From contig CALCHY010000349.1 of assembly GCA_937907415.1 (NCBI GenBank), positions 1-7,710 of the forward strand: DNA of 7,710 bases, given 5' to 3'. The notes beneath the pieces were generated by a model, which was not told the origin of the DNA, ran no database searches, and was given only the letters and a program-made list of their open reading frames with translations. Both the position numbers and the translations under genes were made by a program. This DNA comes from an uncultured Trueperaceae bacterium (GTDB taxonomy: Bacteria > Deinococcota > Deinococci > Deinococcales > Trueperaceae). Position 1 is the stretch's first letter, and each line of letters starts with the position of its first letter. Shown piece after piece: positions 1-6,416 of this stretch.

Positions 1-289
1 CGGTCACGCGGTGCGAGGTCGAGAGGGCGTCGAAGTAGATGCGGGCGTCGCTCTCGGCCAGCGCCTCGTCGAGGTCGGTCGTGTAGCGCCCCAGCCCGTG
101 GGCAGCTGCTAGACGCTCGAGCTTGCCGCGGTCGCGCCCGACCAAGATCGGTTCTGGGTAGATGGTGCCGCGTGGACCGCGCACGCCGCCCTGCTCGCGG
201 ATGGCGAGGATGGACCTGATCAGGTGTTGGTTCGTGCCCATGCGGCCGGTAACGCCGTTCATGACGATGCCGATGCTCGTGTCGCTCAT
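1..289 (-). CDS. Gfo/Idh/MocA family oxidoreductase, N-terminal part (runs off left edge)
   Basis: The first 96 residues are visible, and the gene continues past position 1. The protein opens MSDTSIGIVMNGVTGRMGTN, a Rossmann first strand and glycine turn (G-V-T-G-R-M-G, residues 12-18). It continues with a long loop, a second strand (PILVGRD, about 47-53), a helix (KLERLAAAHG) and then YTTDLDEAL and IYFDALST, the order expected for the NAD(P)-binding half of the Gfo/Idh/MocA family. These enzymes oxidise or reduce sugars, cyclitols or related compounds in the cytoplasm. The catalytic EKP motif would lie beyond the window, so activity cannot be judged. The start is set by a strong GGAGGAG Shine-Dalgarno sequence (294-300) just before ATG at 289. 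It lies 87 nt downstream of the acetyltransferase gene on the same strand, and so is probably in the same operon. Family call is firm; substrate unknown. Confidence 0.85.
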   Translation of the reverse strand, partial: MSDTSIGIVMNGVTGRMGTNQHLIRSILAIREQGGVRGPRGTIYPEPILVGRDRGKLERLAAAHGLGRYTTDLDEALAESDARIYFDALSTSHRVT

Positions 290-376
290 GTAGCTCCTCC
301 CGAGGCGCGCTGCTCGCGCAGCCCGCCCGTGCAAGTGGGCCTCACGGGCCCGGGTTCACCTACTCGTCCGCTAGCG
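290..376 (-). other. Intergenic spacer with strong ribosome-binding site and two small hairpins
   Basis: This spacer separates the acetyltransferase stop from the oxidoreductase start. On the minus strand it carries two short GC hairpins: 5-bp GGGCC/GGCCC arms at 337-341 and 347-351, and a 5-bp stem at 309-313 and 318-322 whose loop on the transcript is GCGA, a GNRA-type tetraloop. The GGAGGAG ribosome-binding site (294-300) follows directly. Neither hairpin has a U-tract, so I do not call a terminator, and read-through from the upstream genes is likely. A hairpin just ahead of a strong ribosome-binding site could affect access to it or mRNA decay, but this is inference. Confidence 0.4.
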
Positions 377-1237
377 TCAACCCCACTCGAAGGCTGTCGC
401 GGCCACGACCGCGTCGCCGTTCATGACTGGCCGCGCTGGCCGTGTCATCCGCCACAAGGTGCGACTCACGCTCAGGCCGAAACCCTCGAGCTGTTGCGTC
501 GTGCCCGGCCGGCGCACGGCGTCGAGGTAGATCGGGGCGTTCGCAGCCACGACCGCCAGTGCCGCGACGACGGCAGTAAGCGCCTCATCTGAACTAGCTA
601 CTAGGGGGCCGAGGTGGCTGCGCTTCAGGCCGGAACGGAGCACCCCGTAGCCGCCGACCCCAGCGCCGTCCTCGGCGACCACGACGGTCGTAGTTGGTTC
701 GCTCAGGAACTGCGCTAGCAGGCGCGAGCGGTCAAGGCCGCTCGCGGCGAGGTCGAACGCGGCGAGCTGCTTGGCGTCGCTCGGGCCTGCGCGGCGCGTG
801 GCCGCGCCGCTGCCGTGCTGGACGTGGGCCAGTACCCCGGACCAGCGGTCGATGAGCGCGACCTGCTCGAAGCCCCTACGCTCGTAGAGCGGCGAGCCGA
901 ACTCGGTAGCGTCGAGCCCGATGACCGCGTCGTCGGTCAGGTCGCTGGTGGCGAGGGCGGCGTCGACTAGCAGCGACCCGAGCCCCCTGCCGCGCGCGCT
1001 TGGTGCCACGATCACCATCCCGAGCCACGCCGCCTGCCGCCCGTAACTGACTAGCGTGGCCGTGCCAAGCAAGTTGCTGCCGCTCCACGCCCCTAGGGCG
1101 CCACGGGGATGAAGGGTCATGAGGCGCTCCCAATCGGTCTGGTTCTGGTTCCAGCCGACGGCCTCCGACAAGCGGGCCGCCGCTGAGGCTTCTGGCCTGG
1201 TGAGTGGCCGGAGGTCCACGCCGGACGCCACTGTCAC
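377..1237 (-). CDS. Two-domain GNAT family N-acetyltransferase (YitH-like, Acetyltransf_18 C-terminus)
   Basis: This 286-residue protein has a complete GNAT core in its first half. Residues 72-87 (LGMVIVAPSARGRGLG) form the strand and the acetyl-CoA pyrophosphate loop (R/Q-x-x-G-x-G). They are followed by the helix LLVDAAL, IGLDAT (107-111) and PLYERRGFEQV (116-126), the usual closing strands of the fold. The second half (about 146-286) resembles the C-terminal domain of YitH-like acetyltransferases, ending in an R-M then AATAFEWG pattern. Such enzymes transfer acetyl from acetyl-CoA to an amine or similar group; the acceptor here is unknown. The start is GTG at 1237, which overlaps the stop of the preceding gene as GTGA. 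There is no good Shine-Dalgarno sequence, so translation probably depends on coupling. Its place inside a catabolic operon suggests it acts on a pathway compound or protects a protein, but this is inference. Confidence 0.85.
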   Translation of the reverse strand: MTVASGVDLRPLTRPEASAAARLSEAVGWNQNQTDWERLMTLHPRGALGAWSGSNLLGTATLVSYGRQAAWLGMVIVAPSARGRGLGSLLVDAALATSDLTDDAVIGLDATEFGSPLYERRGFEQVALIDRWSGVLAHVQHGSGAATRRAGPSDAKQLAAFDLAASGLDRSRLLAQFLSEPTTTVVVAEDGAGVGGYGVLRSGLKRSHLGPLVASSDEALTAVVAALAVVAANAPIYLDAVRRPGTTQQLEGFGLSVSRTLWRMTRPARPVMNGDAVVAATAFEWG

Positions 1238-2292
1238 CGCAGCCAGTCTGCCAGGTGCTGCGCAACGAAAGCGTCGTCGGTTAGGTCCGGGTGTTCGCGG
1301 TACACGCGGTCGAGCTCTGCCGCTTGGCCGGGAGACAGGCCCTCTTCAGGGTCGAGGCACCAGATGCCTTCAAGCAACCCTTGGCGCCTTAGCACCTCGT
1401 GCACCCCGGCGATGACGCCGTGGAAGCGATTGGCAGCGTCGAACACGGCGGCGTTGGCAGCGGTGAGCCTCGCGGCGCGCGTGAGCAACTCCAGTGGCAT
1501 ATCAGGCAGTTCCCTCGCCACTTTCACTTCCTCGAGCAGTTCGACCGCCGCCTTGGTCCACACCGCCCACTGCCCGAGCAGCCCGCCGACGATGCGCAGC
1601 TCCTTGACGGCGTCGCCGACTCGCACGTGGAAAGGCGTCAGCAGGTCGACGAGGATGTTGTCGTCGTTGCCCGTGTACAGCGCGATGTCGTGAGGGCGCG
1701 ACGACTCGGCCACCGCCCTCACGACATCGAGGGTGGCGTAGCGGTCGAACGGCGCGATCTTGATGGCGAGCAGGCCAGGCAGTTCGGCGAGGTCGCGCCA
1801 GAAAGCGCGACTGAAGCGCCTTCCACCAACGGCCGTCTGGAGGTAGAAGCCGACGATAGGCATGACCTCTGAGACGGCGCGGGAGTGAGCTATCAACTGG
1901 GCCTCGCTGTACTGCTCTAGCCCACGGAGGCTCAACAGGGCGAGGTCGTAGCCTAACGAGCTCGCCAACTCGGCTTCGCGTAGCGCCTGATCGCGCTCGC
2001 CAAGCACGCCAGCGACCTTGAGGAACGGACGGTCGCCCACCTCGGCGTCTACGGTCTCCGCCGCCAAGCGCAGCACCGGCTCTAGCAACCCAACGTCGCG
2101 GATCTCGAACTGGGTGGTGTGAACGCCGACCGCCACCCCGCCAGCGCCGGCGGCGAGGTAGTAACGCGTCAGGGCCCGCTGGCGCCGCTCATCGAGCTGG
2201 CGGCTGGCGTCGAGCGCTAGGGGGTGAGCCGGGATGACGGTACCGGCCTTGAGGAGGCGGGCCTGAGCGGCGGTCAAGGAGCGCGTTGCCAT
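1234..2292 (-). CDS. Dihydrodipicolinate synthase family protein (Schiff-base aldolase/lyase)
   Basis: This 352-residue cytoplasmic TIM barrel belongs to the DHDPS/N-acetylneuraminate lyase family, which forms a Schiff base between an active-site lysine and a keto acid to make or split C-C bonds. Visible marks are AGGVAVGVHTTQ (50-61, replacing the canonical GTTGE pair of threonines), the tyrosine in IVGFYLQTAVGG (Y150, place of the proton-relay tyrosine) and the Schiff-base lysine in LLAIKIAPFD (K178). It is about 50 residues longer than ordinary DHDPS (about 290-300), mostly through a C-terminal extension (about 300-352). That length, the divergent motifs and the catabolic setting argue against a lysine-biosynthesis role. 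It more likely cleaves or dehydrates a sugar-acid-like keto compound. ATG at 2292 shares its first base with the upstream stop (TGATG), there is no strong Shine-Dalgarno sequence, and the stop overlaps the next gene by 4 nt. Confidence 0.88.
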   Translation of the reverse strand: MATRSLTAAQARLLKAGTVIPAHPLALDASRQLDERRQRALTRYYLAAGAGGVAVGVHTTQFEIRDVGLLEPVLRLAAETVDAEVGDRPFLKVAGVLGERDQALREAELASSLGYDLALLSLRGLEQYSEAQLIAHSRAVSEVMPIVGFYLQTAVGGRRFSRAFWRDLAELPGLLAIKIAPFDRYATLDVVRAVAESSRPHDIALYTGNDDNILVDLLTPFHVRVGDAVKELRIVGGLLGQWAVWTKAAVELLEEVKVARELPDMPLELLTRAARLTAANAAVFDAANRFHGVIAGVHEVLRRQGLLEGIWCLDPEEGLSPGQAAELDRVYREHPDLTDDAFVAQHLADWLR

Positions 2293-3314
2293 CAGAAGAT
2301 GCCCGACCTGACCTGAAACTTCGTCGGCTTGCCGTGCGTCTCGCCGCCGCCAGCCACCCAGTCGCCAACGCGGTCGATGATCGTCCCGAGTGGCACCCTT
2401 GGGTAGCCGAAGAGGGCATGGCTGCGGGAGGCGTCGTTGAGGAGGGCGGTGGCCTGCTCCTCACCCTCGAAGGCAGGCGCCCTGCCCATCCTGGCCCCGA
2501 GGCGCTGCGCGAGCCTCCGCACCGATACCGTCTCTGGGCCGGTGAGGTTGAGGACGGTGGCAGGGGAAGTGCAGTGGTGCAGAGCGCGCAAGGTCGCCTC
2601 GTTGGCGTCGCCTTGCCAGATGACGTTCACTTGACCCATGGCGACGTCGATGGGCTGGCCGTCCCGGATAGCTAAGGCGAGGTCGACGAGCACGCCGTAG
2701 CGCAACTCGACTGCGTAGTTGAGGCGCAGGAGCACCGTTGGGGTGCCGTTGCGCTGCGAGAAGTACTGGAACATGCGCTCGCGCCCTAATACCGATTGGG
2801 CGTACTCGCCTAGCGGGCCGGTCGCGTCGTCCTCCGTCGGGCCGCCAGAGGTGAGAGGGGAGAGGGGGTAGACGTTGCCTGAGGAGAACGCGACGATGCG
2901 CGAACCGCGGTAGCGCTCGGCAACGCGGCCAGGCAGGTAGGTGTTCATCGCCCAAGTGAGGGGCTCCTGCCCAGTAGCGCCGAACTTCATGGCAGCCATG
3001 TAGATGACGTTGGGGGCGTCTGGCAGCGCTGACAATGCGTCCTCGTCGAGGAGGTCGGCGCGCACCGTGCGCACACCAGCGTCGTTGAGGCGGCGCTCCG
3101 CGGCGGCGTCACTGAAGCGCGAGACGGCTATCACCTTGGCGCTGTTGCCCGCCTCGTCGAGCGCGTTGCGGGCGAGCATGGCCAGGCTGGGACCCATCTT
3201 GCCGCCTGCGCCGAGGAGCAACAGGTCGCCCTCGACCGTGCGCATGTCGGCCACCAGCGCACTAGACGGCGTGGCCAGGTCGGCCTCCAGCTGCTCAACC
3301 GTACTGATGGACAT
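2292..3314 (-). CDS. NAD-dependent epimerase/dehydratase-like protein (extended SDR) lacking the catalytic Lys
   Basis: This 340-residue protein has an N-terminal Rossmann fold: strand DLLLLGAGGKMG (30-41) with the glycine-rich turn, then VIAVSRF (61-67) ending the second strand, ADLLDED (86-92), NVIYMAAMKFG (102-112), and VAFSSGNVYP (141-150), the usual S-S-x-x-V-Y-x strand of extended short-chain dehydrogenases/epimerases. The catalytic tyrosine is present (Y171 in GEYAQSVLGRE), but the lysine of YxxxK is valine (V175). The later part (about 195-320) has the substrate-domain pattern LRLNYAVE and LNLTGPETVS. A TTG at 3329 could extend it by five codons, but that would put the GGAGGAAA ribosome-binding site inside the gene; ATG at 3314 has that site at proper spacing. 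Neighbours suggest oxidation, epimerisation or dehydration of an imported sugar-acid-like compound. The family is clear; the reaction is unknown. Confidence 0.87.
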   Translation of the reverse strand: MSISTVEQLEADLATPSSALVADMRTVEGDLLLLGAGGKMGPSLAMLARNALDEAGNSAKVIAVSRFSDAAAERRLNDAGVRTVRADLLDEDALSALPDAPNVIYMAAMKFGATGQEPLTWAMNTYLPGRVAERYRGSRIVAFSSGNVYPLSPLTSGGPTEDDATGPLGEYAQSVLGRERMFQYFSQRNGTPTVLLRLNYAVELRYGVLVDLALAIRDGQPIDVAMGQVNVIWQGDANEATLRALHHCTSPATVLNLTGPETVSVRRLAQRLGARMGRAPAFEGEEQATALLNDASRSHALFGYPRVPLGTIIDRVGDWVAGGGETHGKPTKFQVRSGIF

Positions 3315-3348
3315 TCTGCTTTCCTCCAATTGCCTTGCGGGCCGCGCG
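3315..3348 (-). promoter_or_regulatory. Ribosome-binding site deciding the SDR gene start
   Basis: On the minus strand GGAGGAAA (3327-3320) lies 5 nt before ATG at 3314, a near-ideal Shine-Dalgarno arrangement. It is one of only three strong sites in the gene train and shows that the SDR gene starts here and not at the in-frame TTG at 3329. The adjoining stop of the isomerase gene sits in a perfect 12-nt palindrome, CGCGCTAGCGCG (3345-3356). The palindrome is too short to call a terminator. Confidence 0.7.
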
Positions 3349-4206
3349 CTAGCGCGTTAGACCCTCGATGACCCCCTGAACGTAGCCAGCTGCGCGCGCC
3401 GCAGAAGTGGGGCCGTCGGGCAAGTACTCGAACGGTTCCACGGCGACGGTGCCGGCGTACCCGGCTGCTAGCAGGACTTCGAAAATGCCCGCGAAGCCGT
3501 CGGTTCCCTGACCGGGGCCGCCCTTGCTTGTGTCGTTGACGTGCACGTGCGCTATGGTGCCCGCCTTCAGGCCGCGAGCCAGGACGGCCTCCGCGCTTGC
3601 TGCTTCCGCGAGACGCGCTGCCCTGGTGTCGAGCATGGTCTTGAGTGCGGGGCTGCCTACTTGCCTCACGATTGCCTCGGCTTCGGCGACGGTGTTGATG
3701 AATGCCGTCTCCTGTGTCGAGAGCGGCTCGATGCAGTAAGTGACGCCAGCGCGCTCCGCAGCCGTCGCGATCAGGGCGAACGCTTCGCTGGCGCGCTGTG
3801 CGTCGCCGACTGGATCCTCGTCTGAGAGGCGCCGCTGCTGCGGCGAGCCGTGCACTAGCACGGAGCCTCCCAGGGCGGCGCACGCGTCGACTAGGGCGTG
3901 CATGACCTCGAGGGTCGTCCTGCGTACGCCTAGGTCGGCGGTGGTTATCGATAGTCCGCTTGGCGCCGTGAGCAGCCAATGCAGCGACGACACGCCGATC
4001 CCCGCGTCTTGCGCCTGCATACGCAAACGCTCGAGGTCGCGGTCCGTGAGGTCACGGGGGTCGGCTGCAAGCGTGAACGGCGCCACTTCGAGCGCGTCGT
4101 AGCCGAGGCTGGCGGCCAACGCACATTGGGCAGCGAAACTCAACTCGCGCACTACCTCGTTGCATAACGCCAGCGTGAATGGCGGGCGCGAGCGAGGCTC
4201 AGGCAT
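3349..4206 (-). CDS. Sugar phosphate isomerase/epimerase family TIM barrel
   Basis: This 285-residue cytoplasmic protein belongs to the AP-endonuclease-2-like (xylose isomerase-like) TIM-barrel superfamily. These metal-dependent enzymes isomerise or epimerise sugars and keto-polyols, or act as dehydratases or lyases on related compounds. Strand-end motifs appear in order: LGYDALEVAPF (34-44, E40), SLHWLL (74-79, H76), VLVHGSPQQ (116-124, H119), YCIEPL (157-162, E160), TMLDT (190-194, D193), HVHVNDTSKGGPGQGTDGF (220-238; H220, H222, D225) and VAVEPFEY (254-261, E257). E160, D193, H222 or nearby, and E257 are the expected metal ligands, so the site looks intact. ATG at 4206 overlaps the last 8 nt of the large permease gene (ATGCCTGA), which implies translational coupling of import and metabolism. 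The substrate is not visible; hydroxypyruvate-isomerase-like or inosose-processing members cannot be excluded. Confidence 0.88.
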   Translation of the reverse strand: MPEPRSRPPFTLALCNEVVRELSFAAQCALAASLGYDALEVAPFTLAADPRDLTDRDLERLRMQAQDAGIGVSSLHWLLTAPSGLSITTADLGVRRTTLEVMHALVDACAALGGSVLVHGSPQQRRLSDEDPVGDAQRASEAFALIATAAERAGVTYCIEPLSTQETAFINTVAEAEAIVRQVGSPALKTMLDTRAARLAEAASAEAVLARGLKAGTIAHVHVNDTSKGGPGQGTDGFAGIFEVLLAAGYAGTVAVEPFEYLPDGPTSAARAAGYVQGVIEGLTR

Positions 4207-5731
4207 CGCTGCTGCTCTTGCTCATCGCCTTGCGCCCCTTGAACAGGCGCCCTAGGGCCCGCTGCACCGCTGGTACACCGAGGAGCACCGTTATCAGGAT
4301 GGCGATCCAGAGCGCCGCGCTGATCGGGCGCATGATGAACGGCGTGATGGAGCCGTCCGAGAGGAGCAGGCCGCGCCGTAGGTTGCTGTCCAAGATGGGA
4401 CCGAGTACCACGCCCAGAATGAGTGGCGCGAGGGGAAAGCCAGCCCGACGCAGCACGAACCCGATGATGCCGAACGCGAGCATGACCCACACGTCGAACA
4501 TGCGGCTGGCGATGGCGAACGAACCGACGGTACAGAGCACCATGATGATCGGCATGAGGCGGGTAGGCGGGATGCGCAGCACCGTCAGCAGTGGCTTGGT
4601 GAGGAGGATGCCGAAGAACCCCATGGAGAGGGTGGCCATGAACACCATGGCGGTGACCTCGTAAACGAACGAGGGCGACTCGATCATGATGAGCGGGCCG
4701 GGCCGGACGCCGTGGATGAAGAGGGCGGCGAGCAGGACTGCCGCCGGCGCCGAACCGGGCACGGCCAAAGTCAGTACGGGGATGAGCGCGCCAGGTACCG
4801 CGGCGTTGTTGCCTGTCTCCGCGGCGATGAGCCCTTCGACGGAGCCCTTGCCGAAGAGGTGCTTCTCCTTGCTCGAGCCTCTGGCGGCTGCGTACGACAC
4901 CCAGGCACCCATGTCCTCGCCTACCCCGGGGATCAGGCCCATCAAGGTGCCGATCACTCCGGAGCGGATGATGGTCTGCCAGTACTTGACCACTTCGCGG
5001 ACTTTGGGGATGACAGAGTCAAGCGCGCCGCTTACGGCAGTGGCGGCCGGCTGGTACATGACGAACAAGATCTCGGTGAAGCCGAACATGCCGACTAGCA
5101 CGGGGAGGAGGCCAAGACCGCCTGAGAAGTCCGTGTTGCCGTACGAGAAGCGGGCGTAAGAGTAGATGCCTTCGGCGCCAACCATGGCTACCAATAGACC
5201 GAGGAAGCCGGCGATCCAGCCCTTCAACGGATCTTCTAGCGCCGTGAGTCGGCCAGCGATGACGATGCCGAAGATGGCCAGCCAGAAGAACTCGTACGAC
5301 TGGAACTTCAGTGCGGCCTCGGCGAGGCCGGGGGCGATGCTGGCCAGCAACACCATGCCGATGATGCTCCCGAGGAACGACCCGGCGGTGGCGATGCCCA
5401 TGGCCTTGCCTGCCTTGCCTTGGCGAGCCAAGGGGTTGCCGTCAAGCGAGGTGGCGGCGTTGGCTGGCGTGCCCGGGATGTTGAGGAGGATCGCGCTGCG
5501 ACTGCCGCCGTAGATGGCGCCGACGTACATGCAGATGAGCACGAGGATGGCGTCGCCTGACGGCATGGTGAAGGTGAGGGTGGTTAGTAGCGCCACGCCA
5601 AGAGTGGCCGTCAGGCCCGGCAGCATGCCAACGACGATGCCGAGCAGGGTGGCCCAGGCGATGTTGAAGAGCGCGCTAAGCGTCAGGAAGCTTAGTACCG
5701 CCTGAAAGAGGTAACCGAGTCCCTCGCCCAT
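4199..5731 (-). CDS. tctA: Tripartite tricarboxylate transporter large permease (TctA family)
   Basis: This 510-residue, very hydrophobic inner-membrane protein is the translocating subunit of a TTT transporter. Family hallmarks are all present: GIVVGMLPGLTATLGVALL (31-49), YVGAIYGGSRSAILLNIPGTP (69-89) with the following ANAATSLDGNPLARQGKAGKA (90-110), and the second-half counterparts MGLIPGVGEDMGAW (264-277) and EGLIAAETGNNAAVPGALIPVLTLAVPGSAPAAVLLAAL (299-337). The two halves echo each other, as expected of this internally repeated family. The C-terminus is a basic, Ser-rich cytoplasmic tail. Length matches the usual size of about 500. It works with the small permease and the periplasmic binding protein, driven by an ion gradient. 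ATG at 5731 follows the tctB stop by 40 nt; the upstream Shine-Dalgarno sequence is poor. The gene symbol is family-level and does not imply citrate as substrate. Confidence 0.96.
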   Translation of the reverse strand: MGEGLGYLFQAVLSFLTLSALFNIAWATLLGIVVGMLPGLTATLGVALLTTLTFTMPSGDAILVLICMYVGAIYGGSRSAILLNIPGTPANAATSLDGNPLARQGKAGKAMGIATAGSFLGSIIGMVLLASIAPGLAEAALKFQSYEFFWLAIFGIVIAGRLTALEDPLKGWIAGFLGLLVAMVGAEGIYSYARFSYGNTDFSGGLGLLPVLVGMFGFTEILFVMYQPAATAVSGALDSVIPKVREVVKYWQTIIRSGVIGTLMGLIPGVGEDMGAWVSYAAARGSSKEKHLFGKGSVEGLIAAETGNNAAVPGALIPVLTLAVPGSAPAAVLLAALFIHGVRPGPLIMIESPSFVYEVTAMVFMATLSMGFFGILLTKPLLTVLRIPPTRLMPIIMVLCTVGSFAIASRMFDVWVMLAFGIIGFVLRRAGFPLAPLILGVVLGPILDSNLRRGLLLSDGSITPFIMRPISAALWIAILITVLLGVPAVQRALGRLFKGRKAMSKSSSDA

Positions 5732-5771
5732 CAGCTTCGTGGTCTCGTTAGCTGGCTGAAGCGGACGTGGG

Positions 5772-6350
5772 TCATGGCAGGGTCACCAGGAAGATCCTCT
5801 CGAACACGAACGGCACCGCGAAGCCGGTGGCGCCAGCGATGGCGCCAGCTATGAGCAGTATGCGGATGGCGCCTGACCTGGTCTTCAGTGCGGCGCGCTC
5901 GTTATAGACGATCGACGCGAACACGAACACGAACACCGCCAACCAGAACGGCATGCGCCCGATGAGGATGGTGCCGAACACCACGCCAAGCACGAGCGCG
6001 ACGAGTACGCGCGTGTTGGACGGAGCTTGGAGGCCGCCGGTCCCTTCCACCGCGATGTCGGGCCCGGTGCCTGACGTGAGGGTGTCGGGAGGGCGCTGTT
6101 CGTCGGGTGCGACGGCCGCGACCGCGGCACTGCCGCCTGCAGCTCGCCTGCGTTGGGCAAGCACGGAGCGGGTGAGCATGACGGCGCCGAGCAGCGCGAT
6201 GATCACACCGAGGATGCCGGGAACGAGCCCCGGCGCGTTGAGGATCGACCCGCCGATGGATTCGAAGCGCGGCATGCGCCACGACTCGAACGCCACGGCC
6301 AGGCCGAAGATCACTAGGACGATCGAGGAAGCTAAGTCGGTTCTCGACAT
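5772..6350 (-). CDS. tctB: Tripartite tricarboxylate transporter small permease (TctB family)
   Basis: This 192-residue protein has the four-helix pattern of TctB: hydrophobic segments at about 7-22, 41-60, 114-131 with 134-148, and 161-181. The family motif is the proline-rich entry to helix 2 (NAPGLVPGILGVIIALLGAVML, 38-59). TctB assembles with TctA in the cytoplasmic membrane; its exact role is poorly defined in the family. A long polar Ala/Gly/Pro/Thr-rich linker (about 66-112) joins the second and third hydrophobic segments and is probably disordered. It is longer than I would expect, though TctB is poorly conserved. The start is ATG at 6350. No Shine-Dalgarno sequence precedes it: the 13 nt before the start directly follow a 14-bp hairpin. 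Its position between tctC and tctA is the standard order for these operons. Confidence 0.93.
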   Translation of the reverse strand: MSRTDLASSIVLVIFGLAVAFESWRMPRFESIGGSILNAPGLVPGILGVIIALLGAVMLTRSVLAQRRRAAGGSAAVAAVAPDEQRPPDTLTSGTGPDIAVEGTGGLQAPSNTRVLVALVLGVVFGTILIGRMPFWLAVFVFVFASIVYNERAALKTRSGAIRILLIAGAIAGATGFAVPFVFERIFLVTLP

Positions 6351-6363
6351 GGTTGCGATACGG

Positions 6364-6401
6364 GTTCGCCCCGCTGGCGGGAAGTGCCCAGCGGGGCGAA
6401 C
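6364..6401 (-). promoter_or_regulatory. 14-bp GC-rich hairpin between tctC and tctB
   Basis: The arms GTTCGCCCCGCTGG (6364-6377) and CCAGCGGGGCGAAC (6388-6401) are perfect inverted complements with a 10-nt loop. The structure lies 15 nt beyond the tctC stop and 13 nt before the tctB ATG. On the transcript it is followed by CCGUAUCGC and not by a run of U, so it is not a classic intrinsic terminator. The most likely role is to stabilise the 3' end of the binding-protein message or to pause transcription, giving much more TctC than permease, as is common in binding-protein-dependent transporter operons. The role is inference; the pairing is plain in the sequence. A smaller GATCA/TGATC inverted repeat (6404-6415) sits between the hairpin and the tctC stop. 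Confidence 0.75.
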
Positions 6402-6416
6402 TTGATCACCTGATCG

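Noticed and set aside
1234..2292. Housekeeping dapA (lysine biosynthesis)
   Set aside because: The protein is about 50 residues longer than DapA, lacks the GTTGE and YN-P motif context, and sits in a transporter-linked catabolic operon.
3345..3356. 12-nt palindrome CGCGCTAGCGCG at the isomerase stop
   Set aside because: It has no loop or U-tract and includes coding bases and the stop codon. CTAG- and GCGC-rich palindromes are expected by chance at this base composition.
3131..3979. 282-codon minus-strand frame spanning the isomerase/SDR junction
   Set aside because: Its product is Arg/Ser/Pro-rich low-complexity sequence, and it overlaps two well-supported genes in a different frame.
6364..6401. 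Rho-independent terminator ending the tctC transcript
   Set aside because: The stem is strong, but there is no U-tract on the transcript side, and tctB follows 13 nt later in the expected gene order.
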